From a virus, in IMG/VR virus record IMGVR_UViG_3300035698_012088, positions 1 through 64,000 of that record: 64,000 nt of DNA. One strand, given 5' to 3'. How positions within the stretch are numbered: position 1 is the first letter of the stretch; every line of letters starts with the position of its first letter. Positions 7,562 to 14,808 of this stretch are shown in pieces. The position numbers and the translations under genes were made by a program. The notes beneath the pieces are model-generated. The model was not told the DNA's origin. It saw only the letters and a program-made list of their open reading frames with translations, and ran no database searches.

Positions 7562-10500
7562 ATGTCCCTATTAATGGAAGTCCTAAAAGAGGCAGGGATG
7601 CCAATTAAAGGATCTATACTCTCAGAGGTTTTAACTGCTCCTCAACCACCATCAGAAGAGATTGGTGTGTCTGAAGATCAGCTTTTGGACTTTGATGACT
7701 ATACTTCAGCTAGACTACAGCTCTTTGATAAGACTCAAATTGCTGTTCAAGAAGCATTCCCCTTAGAGAATGATCAGTATAGCTTATCTGTACAGGATGT
7801 AAAATATAGAGATCCTGACAAATACACCTTATCTGATGAGAAGAAGGCTGTTTCAGAGGGACAGACTTTAGGTAGAAGATTAGTAGGTAGATATGTCGTT
7901 ACAGATAAAGTTACGGGCAAAGTAGCTAATACCTCTGGACTCAGAACTCTTATCAATGTACCCTATTTTACACAGAGAGGGACTTTTATTAGAAATGGGA
8001 CTGAGTATGCTATTCCTAAGCAGCTTAGACTTATTCCTAATGTGTATACAAGACACACTGCTGATGGTAAAGTAGAATCCCAATTTAATGTAGCTCCTAG
8101 AACAGGACCCTCCTTTAGAATACAGATGGATCCTGCTACTTCTCTTTTCTATATGAAAGTATCTAATAGAAAGATTCCGCTATATCCTGTGTTAAGGAAG
8201 ATGGGTGTTTCAGATGAAGACCTTAAGAACACTTGGGGAGGGGGAGTCTTCAAAGTAAACCAGGCCCAGAGAGTATCCCCACATGCTATCAACTGGATGA
8301 GAGACTCCATTGAGAGAGGCGAAGCCATGTTGGAGAAGCAAGGAGAGGAGAATACAGAGCCTGATGAACAGGACAGTGCCAAATTAAGGGCTTACTTCAA
8401 TAATATGGGGTTAGACCCAGAGGCTACTACTTTAACTCTAGGAAAGCCTTATTCTAATGTTACACCGGAGACACTATTAGATTCTACTTCTAAGATCCTA
8501 AAGGTATCTAGAGGACAGGCAGAGACAGATGATAGAGATTCTTTAGCTTTCCAGACTGTACATGATGTTTCAGACTTCCTTCCAGAGAAGATACGACATG
8601 ACCAGAATAGAGTTATGAGAAATTACTTATGGAAGCTAACAGGTAAAGGAGGAGACCCTTCTGTTATTCCTTCTGCTGCCTTGGACAAACACTCAGCTCA
8701 TCTATTTAATACTGCTAAAATTGCACAAGCTATTGAGGAGATATCTCCTTTAGATATATACAATCAGAATCACAGAGTTGTGAGACTAGGAGAGGGAGCA
8801 CTACCCTCTATAGAATCTGCGCCAAGAGAGGCCAGAAATGTGCAACCAAGTTATCTTAACTTCATAGATCCAATCAGGTCACCTGAATCGCTTAGAATTG
8901 GACTGGATCTATTCTTCTCTAGACAGGTGAGAAAGGGCCCAAAGAATCTATTGTACTCTAAGTTTCTTGATCCTAAATCAGGAAAATTACAGTGGGTGAG
9001 TTCTAGGAAAGCAGCTAATGCTATTATAGGATTTCCCGATGCGTTAAAGACTAAAGACAGATATGTTCCAGCTATGTATAAATCTAAAGGTATCTACTAC
9101 GTTCCTAGGGAAAAGGTAGATATGTTTGTACATTCCGGGGATGACCTCTTAAGTGTTGGGGGTACAACAGTACCTTTAGCTTCTGGTATTAAGGGAATGA
9201 GATTCTTGATGGGATCTAAGTATCCCTCTCAATCTCTTCCTCTAGTAAATAGAGAAGCGCCCAATGTACAGAGTCTTGCTAAAAATGGACAGCCTCTATA
9301 CGAATACCTGAGTAAATTCATGGGAGTTAAGAGAGCAGAGGCAGCAGGTGTTGTGACTAAAGTGGGTAAAGAGTCTATGACCATAAAATATGACAACGGT
9401 GAGACTAAAAATGTAGATCTCTACAATACTTTCCCGTTTAGTAGAAAGACCTTCATGCATAATTATCCTACTGTAAAGCTAGGAGATAGGGTTGAGAAGG
9501 ATGGACTATTAGCTACAAGTAACTTCTCCACAGATACCGGAACTGGAGCCCCAGGCAGAAACCTTAGGGTTGCCTACATGGGATATAGAGGTAAGAACTT
9601 TGAAGACGCTACTGTAATCTCAGAAGAAGCCGCTAAGAAGTTAACCTCAGAGCAGATGTATGTAGAGAAAAAGGAAGAGCAAGAGGGACTTAGGTTTAGT
9701 AAGAATACTTTTAGAAATCTATTCCCAACTAAGTTTAAAAAAGACCAATTAGAGAACATTGGGGATAATGGAATAGTAAAACCGGGAACTGTATTAAACT
9801 ACGGTGATCCTATGATCTTAGCCTCCAAAGAGAGAATACCATCCTTGTCTACTCTAGGCAGAAGGGTAAGTACAGATGAATCAAAGGTATGGGAACATTA
9901 TTCTCCAGGAGTTGTGACCAGTGTATCTAAGACTAAGAAGGGCCATTCTGTCTTTGTTAGAAGTAACTCTCCTATGCAAGTTGGAGATAAACTAGCCTTA
10001 CCTTGGGGAGCCAAAGGGATTATCTCAGAGATAGTAAAACAAGAAGATATGCCCAGGGATGCTCAAGGAAAAGCCTTAGAGGTTCTATTAAGTCCTCTAG
10101 GCATTATCTCTAGAACAAATAGTGCTCAATTGGTTGCTGCAGCATTAGGTAAAGTAGCTGCTAAAACAGGTAAGCCTTATGTCCTCCCAGGATTCATGAA
10201 TGAGAACATGGTTGACTTTGCTATGAAAGAATTAGCAGACAATGGTTTAACTGATACAGAAGAATTATATGACCCTTTACTAAAGAAGAGTATACCTAAG
10301 GTTTTTGTAGGTAACACTTATGTGTATAAGCTACAACAAATAGCAGAGTCTAAAGGTAAAGCTAGATCAACAGGATCTTACTCACAAGATGAAGACCCAA
10401 GTAGAGGTGGAAAGTCAGGCTCTAAGCATGTAGGATCTCTGGATCTACAGGCACTACTATCTCATGGAGCTACAGAGGTTATCAAAGACCTTAAGCTCAT

Positions 10501-13500
10501 CAAGGGACAAAAGAATGATGACTTCTGGAGACAGGTTAAATTAGGGAAGACTCCAGTCTCTCCCAAGTCTACCTTTGTATATGACAAGTTTAAAGCACTA
10601 CTTAGGTCTGGAGGAATTAACCTACAAGAGACCTCAACAGCAGATTCTATATATGGTATGACTAATACCCAGATGGTTAAACTTAGTGGGAATAGACAGA
10701 TTAAGACAGGTCAAACTTTCTCAGCTAAGCATCTTAAACCTATCCCAGGTGGTTTATTTGATCCACAGGCAACAGGTTCCTTAGCTGGAGGAGATAGATT
10801 TTCTTATATCCAATTACCCGATCCTTTGCCTAACCCTATGATGGAGAATGCTTTAAGGGTTATCTTAAGTAAGACTCAGAAAGAGTTTGATGAAGTCCTA
10901 GAAGGTGGTTTATCAGTGGACGGTAAAACTGGTGGACAAGCTATGAAGGCCCTATTAGACAAGGTATCCTTACCTCAACTAAAAGCTCAAGCAGAAAATG
11001 AAATCAGATTTGGGTCAGCATCTAGAAAAGACGCTGCTGTTAAGAGATTTGGATTTCTCACTGCTATGGAGAAACATGGGGTGAAGCCTTCTGACTTTAT
11101 GATGGATAGAGTTCTTGTGCTACCTCCTAAATATAGACCAGTAACTAGACAAGGTGGGCTAACCATGTCTAATGATATGAATTATATGTATAAGGCTTTA
11201 ACTGAAGCTATAGAAGACTATAATGATTCTGAAGGATTACCTGAACCAGTAAGAAAAGAAGCTAGGTCCAATTTGGTAAACATCCATAGAGCCACTATTG
11301 GAATGATAGACCCAGCTCATCCTAAACTAGTACAAAAGAACATAGGTGGGATTTTAAAACAACTATTTGGTAAAGGCTCCCCAAAAGCTTCCTTTGTACA
11401 AAGAAAGGTTATGGAAACCAATATGGATATATCAGGTTTAGCTGTAGTATCTCCTAATCCTAATCTAAAGTTAAATGAAGTAGGGCTCCCTATAGAAAAA
11501 GCTTGGGAGTTATATGAACCTTGGATTATAAGACATATGGTTAGAAACAATACTCCAGCTACAGCAGCTGCTAAAGCAGTCAAGAATAAAGACAGGTCTG
11601 CTCTAGCCGCACTTCAAGAGGTAGTGAAGCAAAGACCTGTGATAGTAAACAGGGCTCCAACACTACATAAATATAGTATGATGGCCTTTAAACCTAAACT
11701 AGTTAAAGGGGAAACGCTACAAGTATCTCCTGCTATTGTAGGACCTTTTACTATGGACTTTGATGGGGATTCAATAAGTGGTTGCGTTGCAGTGAGTTAT
11801 GACTTTTTTATAGATAATATAGAAAAAACAGTTGAAAAAAGCAAAGGGGATAGTATAGTAGTTAATACGAAAAAGGAGGCAAATATGCCAATTTCAAAAA
11901 CTGCTAAGCTGTCAACAAATGTGAGTATTATTCCTATAGAGAATATGCCTAGAATAGAAGCGTCTAAAATAGAGAAATCAGATAATGTTTCAGAATGGGA
12001 TGTTCCATTAGGGGTGAATGTATGTGCTTTAGATAGAGAAACTAGAGAACTCAAACATTATGCTGTGACTAAGTTTTCAGAACACAGAAACCTAAAGATG
12101 TTTGATGTAACCTTAGGTAAATGGTACTCCAAGGTAATAACTGTATCTGAGGACCACTCCCTGGTTGGATATGTAGATGGAGTTTTAGAACTACTTAAGC
12201 CAGAAGAGGCCCTACATAAAATGGTACCTGTGTCTAAAGCTCTACAGCACTATTCCTCTGAAGACACTATATATAACATGTCTAATGGAGAAGTAGATAT
12301 CTATTTAAATAAAGAGTCGGGTATTGTTTTAGGTGCTCTTATAGGAGATGGTTGGGTGGATGTAGGGAATACCTGCTATTTAACTTCTGCTTATCCTGAA
12401 TTCATAGACTACATAGAAGGATGTTTAATTCAAGGAGCTATTCCTTTACACAATAAAGATAAAGTACTCTCCTCCCACTATTATGATAGAAAAAATATTG
12501 AAGGTGTGGTAAAACCTGTTAATAAGACTACTTTTTCTTTAACAGCTAAAGCAAAAGAACTAATAGGTCAAAAAATAGGAAAAGGGTTTGATAAGAAAGT
12601 TATTCCACAAGAGTGTTTAAGAGCACAAAGATCTCATCTTATAGGTTTACTCATAGGCCTTATGTCTACAGATGGTTCTATTTTCTGTAAGAAGGGATTA
12701 AAGAGAAATAAAGAATTTTGGAACTGCGGAGCTAGTTATTGTACTCTTTCTACTAATTTAAGAGATTCTTTTGTACATCTTTGTAAACTATTGGGTATTA
12801 GAACCACAGTGTCTATGTTTATAACTAAACTTAAAGGTAATACCGGGTATACAATTACTCTATGTAAGCCTGACTTTGTTAAGTTCTGTAGAGAGAATGA
12901 AGCTTTCCATATGCCTATTGCACATAAACAAGACGCACTAGAGTTATTCTTAAGTAAGGTAGATATGGAATCAAACACAGCCCTAGCTGTAGATAAAGTG
13001 CCGTATCCTAAAAATCTGCACTCTGTGTTTTTACAGTTAAATAAACAAGGTACTCCTGTGCTAAGCCCTTCTGGACTAAGTAAAGTCAATAAAGATGGAT
13101 TTATTTCTAGAATAAAGGCTTTAGAGTTTTCTAAAAAGCATTTACAGGATCTACCAGAAGATACTGTACATAGTTTTAAAGAATGGAGAACTTTAGTAAA
13201 AGATACAGAGGTTAATTGGGAGAGAGTAGAGAATGTATCAAAAAGAGAAGGACTAGAGACAGCTTATGATATAACAGTTCCAGGCCCTTTTACCTTTGCT
13301 ACTTCTGATGGAATAATTGTCCAAGATACTGCCTCTTATTCAGTTCCAGTATCTAAAGCAGCTGTTAAAGAGGCAATGGAAAAGATGTTACCGGAGAAGA
13401 ACTTATTATCAGTAAGAAATGACCTGCCTCACTATGTTCCGAGCCAAGAGTACATTCAGGGGCTATATTACAGTACTAAAGAGCCTACTAACAAAAAACC

Positions 13501-13591
13501 AGTTATATTCTTAACCAGAGCAGATGCTATGGCTGCATATAAGTCCGGTGAGATTAGAGTTGATGACCCTATTATTATAAAGGGCGAATAG
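7562..13591 (+). CDS. RNA polymerase: beta fused to the N-terminal half of beta', with an intein
   Basis: 2009 residues, the largest gene in the window. Residues 1 to about 1020 match bacterial RpoB in order: a GTFIRNGTEYA stretch near residue 140, YRGKNFEDATVISEE near 680, GDKLALPWGAKG at 808-819 with active-site lysines K810 and K818 spaced as in E. coli K1065/K1073, and RSTGSYS near 935. From about 1040 it continues as RpoC: GLFDPQ, VLPPKYRP, NRAPTLHKY and the Mg-binding D-F-D-G-D at 1399-1403. The four-Cys zinc finger usual near the RpoC N-terminus is missing. An intein (1404-1922) interrupts the sequence right after DFDGD. The final 87 residues resume RpoC (ASYSVPVS, VPSQEYIQGLYY). Mature length without intein is 1490. 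Good ribosome site (AGAGGTAGG). The rest of beta' is at 14809. Confidence 0.93.
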   Translation: MSLLMEVLKEAGMPIKGSILSEVLTAPQPPSEEIGVSEDQLLDFDDYTSARLQLFDKTQIAVQEAFPLENDQYSLSVQDVKYRDPDKYTLSDEKKAVSEGQTLGRRLVGRYVVTDKVTGKVANTSGLRTLINVPYFTQRGTFIRNGTEYAIPKQLRLIPNVYTRHTADGKVESQFNVAPRTGPSFRIQMDPATSLFYMKVSNRKIPLYPVLRKMGVSDEDLKNTWGGGVFKVNQAQRVSPHAINWMRDSIERGEAMLEKQGEENTEPDEQDSAKLRAYFNNMGLDPEATTLTLGKPYSNVTPETLLDSTSKILKVSRGQAETDDRDSLAFQTVHDVSDFLPEKIRHDQNRVMRNYLWKLTGKGGDPSVIPSAALDKHSAHLFNTAKIAQAIEEISPLDIYNQNHRVVRLGEGALPSIESAPREARNVQPSYLNFIDPIRSPESLRIGLDLFFSRQVRKGPKNLLYSKFLDPKSGKLQWVSSRKAANAIIGFPDALKTKDRYVPAMYKSKGIYYVPREKVDMFVHSGDDLLSVGGTTVPLASGIKGMRFLMGSKYPSQSLPLVNREAPNVQSLAKNGQPLYEYLSKFMGVKRAEAAGVVTKVGKESMTIKYDNGETKNVDLYNTFPFSRKTFMHNYPTVKLGDRVEKDGLLATSNFSTDTGTGAPGRNLRVAYMGYRGKNFEDATVISEEAAKKLTSEQMYVEKKEEQEGLRFSKNTFRNLFPTKFKKDQLENIGDNGIVKPGTVLNYGDPMILASKERIPSLSTLGRRVSTDESKVWEHYSPGVVTSVSKTKKGHSVFVRSNSPMQVGDKLALPWGAKGIISEIVKQEDMPRDAQGKALEVLLSPLGIISRTNSAQLVAAALGKVAAKTGKPYVLPGFMNENMVDFAMKELADNGLTDTEELYDPLLKKSIPKVFVGNTYVYKLQQIAESKGKARSTGSYSQDEDPSRGGKSGSKHVGSLDLQALLSHGATEVIKDLKLIKGQKNDDFWRQVKLGKTPVSPKSTFVYDKFKALLRSGGINLQETSTADSIYGMTNTQMVKLSGNRQIKTGQTFSAKHLKPIPGGLFDPQATGSLAGGDRFSYIQLPDPLPNPMMENALRVILSKTQKEFDEVLEGGLSVDGKTGGQAMKALLDKVSLPQLKAQAENEIRFGSASRKDAAVKRFGFLTAMEKHGVKPSDFMMDRVLVLPPKYRPVTRQGGLTMSNDMNYMYKALTEAIEDYNDSEGLPEPVRKEARSNLVNIHRATIGMIDPAHPKLVQKNIGGILKQLFGKGSPKASFVQRKVMETNMDISGLAVVSPNPNLKLNEVGLPIEKAWELYEPWIIRHMVRNNTPATAAAKAVKNKDRSALAALQEVVKQRPVIVNRAPTLHKYSMMAFKPKLVKGETLQVSPAIVGPFTMDFDGDSISGCVAVSYDFFIDNIEKTVEKSKGDSIVVNTKKEANMPISKTAKLSTNVSIIPIENMPRIEASKIEKSDNVSEWDVPLGVNVCALDRETRELKHYAVTKFSEHRNLKMFDVTLGKWYSKVITVSEDHSLVGYVDGVLELLKPEEALHKMVPVSKALQHYSSEDTIYNMSNGEVDIYLNKESGIVLGALIGDGWVDVGNTCYLTSAYPEFIDYIEGCLIQGAIPLHNKDKVLSSHYYDRKNIEGVVKPVNKTTFSLTAKAKELIGQKIGKGFDKKVIPQECLRAQRSHLIGLLIGLMSTDGSIFCKKGLKRNKEFWNCGASYCTLSTNLRDSFVHLCKLLGIRTTVSMFITKLKGNTGYTITLCKPDFVKFCRENEAFHMPIAHKQDALELFLSKVDMESNTALAVDKVPYPKNLHSVFLQLNKQGTPVLSPSGLSKVNKDGFISRIKALEFSKKHLQDLPEDTVHSFKEWRTLVKDTEVNWERVENVSKREGLETAYDITVPGPFTFATSDGIIVQDTASYSVPVSKAAVKEAMEKMLPEKNLLSVRNDLPHYVPSQEYIQGLYYSTKEPTNKKPVIFLTRADAMAAYKSGEIRVDDPIIIKGE
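11771..13327 (+). other. Intein 1, in the beta' catalytic loop
   Basis: Residues 1404-1922 (519 aa) of the preceding gene have no RpoC counterpart, and removing them joins DFDGD to TASYSVPVS as in RpoC. The intein begins with Ser (SISGCVAVS) and ends GIIVQD before Thr. LAGLIDADG endonuclease motifs are visible (VLGALIGDGW and LLIGLMSTDGSI), so it may home. A C-terminal Asp with Gln before it is unusual, since most inteins end His-Asn. Splicing would be essential for polymerase activity. Boundaries are inferred by comparison with the RpoC consensus. Confidence 0.9.
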
Positions 13592-13613
13592 ATTAAACTA
13601 TTAGGAGTAGAAT

Positions 13614-14279
13614 ATGTTAGATAAAGAGAGTTTACTAAGTAGTATCAGAAGTGCCATGGAGAAAGAGGCATATGCTCCTCCAGCTCCTATGCCTATGGAC
13701 CCAGCAATGGGAGCAGCTCCCCCAATGGATCCTGCAATGATGGGAGCACCCCCTATGGATCCTGCAATGATGGGAGCACCCCCTATGGATCCTATGGCAG
13801 GAGGAATGCCTCCAATGGACCCAATGGCTGGTGGAATGCCTCCAATGGACCCAATGATGGATCCAGCTATGGGTGGAATGCCTCCTATGGACCCTGCTGC
13901 AGTAATGGATCCAGCTATGGGTGGAATGCCCCCAGTTGATCCCGCAGTTGCAGACCCTCTAACTCCTGGTTCAGAAGCTGAAGCAGCCTCTACAGAGGCC
14001 ATTGAAAAGCTTATTGATACAGTGGAAAAGTTGGATAAAAAGGTTGGCTCATTAGAAGAAGGTGTTGTTCAGGCTTTAGATGCTCAAGGTATTATGCCCC
14101 CAGAACAAGCTCTAAATGATCCTCAAGAAGTACCTGAAGAAGAAGTTACTCCTGAGGAAGTTGGCTTTTCCGATGAAGTTCAGAAGTTAGCATCAAACCA
14201 AGCCCTTTGGGAAAAAGATCTAGCCTCTAGGAGAGAACCTCTACTTAATACCTTAAGAGATATTAGAAAGATGCTCTAA
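13614..14279 (+). CDS. Pro/Met-rich repeat protein between polymerase genes
   Basis: 221 residues; AGGAG ribosome site. The N-terminus (LLSSIRSAMEKEAYAPP) carries the KEA motif. Residues about 22-115 are repeats of P-P-M-D-P and M-G-A/G-x units, followed by a helical coiled-coil segment (EKLIDTVEKLDKKVGSLEE) and an acidic helical tail containing VQKLAS. It separates the two polymerase genes and resembles the acidic Gly/Met-rich protein at 25196 in composition, so a scaffold-like or linker role is plausible. No known family. It is not a missing RpoC piece: nothing in it matches the beta' consensus. Confidence 0.7.
   Translation: MLDKESLLSSIRSAMEKEAYAPPAPMPMDPAMGAAPPMDPAMMGAPPMDPAMMGAPPMDPMAGGMPPMDPMAGGMPPMDPMMDPAMGGMPPMDPAAVMDPAMGGMPPVDPAVADPLTPGSEAEAASTEAIEKLIDTVEKLDKKVGSLEEGVVQALDAQGIMPPEQALNDPQEVPEEEVTPEEVGFSDEVQKLASNQALWEKDLASRREPLLNTLRDIRKML
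13677..13960 (+). repeat. Tandem Pro-Met-Asp-Pro coding repeats
   Basis: In-gene tandem repeats encode PPMDPAMMGA- and PPMDPMAGGM-type units. A 30-base unit is present in two identical consecutive copies around 13728-13790, and a related unit is repeated just after. Such exact copies suggest recent slippage or recombination and a length-variable linker. Confidence 0.8.
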
Positions 14280-14289
14280 GGAGGGTATA

Positions 14290-14805
14290 ATGCCAGTAGA
14301 TTTTAATCAATTAAAAGATAGAGCCGGATCCTTCTTAGGAGATGTTGGAGAAAAGATTAAGAAGAATCCTGAATATGTCACCACTCCTGGTGGAGCAGCT
14401 ATTGCTCATTTACTAGGTGCTGGAGCAGGTGGAGTGGCTTTAGGGGCTGCAGGTGGATATGGAGCAGGTAAAGTACTTGGCTCTGCCATCAACCAAGAAC
14501 CTATTGGCCCCGCCCCAGATAAAGTTTTGAGTGATATGGGGGGCCGAAGTGATCTCAACCCTCTTATAGACAGCACTATTGATACTGGTGCTGGAATTAT
14601 GGGGGACGCTGCCAAAGGCGTAGCTAATCAAACACTACAACATCCTATTATTGCTACAATCTTAGCCATCCTTCTTTTTAAGAGTAAAGGTGGCAGAGCA
14701 GTAGGAAGAGGTTTACGCGGAGCAGCAGGTGGAGCCATGGATCTCGGTAAGAACATTCTTAAAAGAAAACCTAACCTACATGTTGCGCCACCCAAAGTAC
14801 CATAA
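14290..14805 (+). CDS. Glycine-rich membrane-like protein
   Basis: 171 residues, ribosome site AAGGAGGG. A hydrophobic Ala/Gly helix lies at about 36-62 (HLLGAGAGGVALGAAGG), and a second (HPIIATILAILLF) at about 116-130 is followed by a basic Gly-rich tail. Similar in composition to the proteins at 4666 and 5178 but without their N-terminal tag. It lies between the two polymerase genes, four bases before the second one. Candidate internal virion or membrane-pore protein. Family not recognised. Confidence 0.65.
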   Translation: MPVDFNQLKDRAGSFLGDVGEKIKKNPEYVTTPGGAAIAHLLGAGAGGVALGAAGGYGAGKVLGSAINQEPIGPAPDKVLSDMGGRSDLNPLIDSTIDTGAGIMGDAAKGVANQTLQHPIIATILAILLFKSKGGRAVGRGLRGAAGGAMDLGKNILKRKPNLHVAPPKVP

Positions 14806-14808
14806 TAC

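Noticed and set aside
13601-14002. Minus-strand Gly/Ile/Ser repeat frame opposite the Pro/Met-rich gene
   Set aside because: Artefact of the tandem P-P-M-D-P repeats read on the other strand. No start signal.
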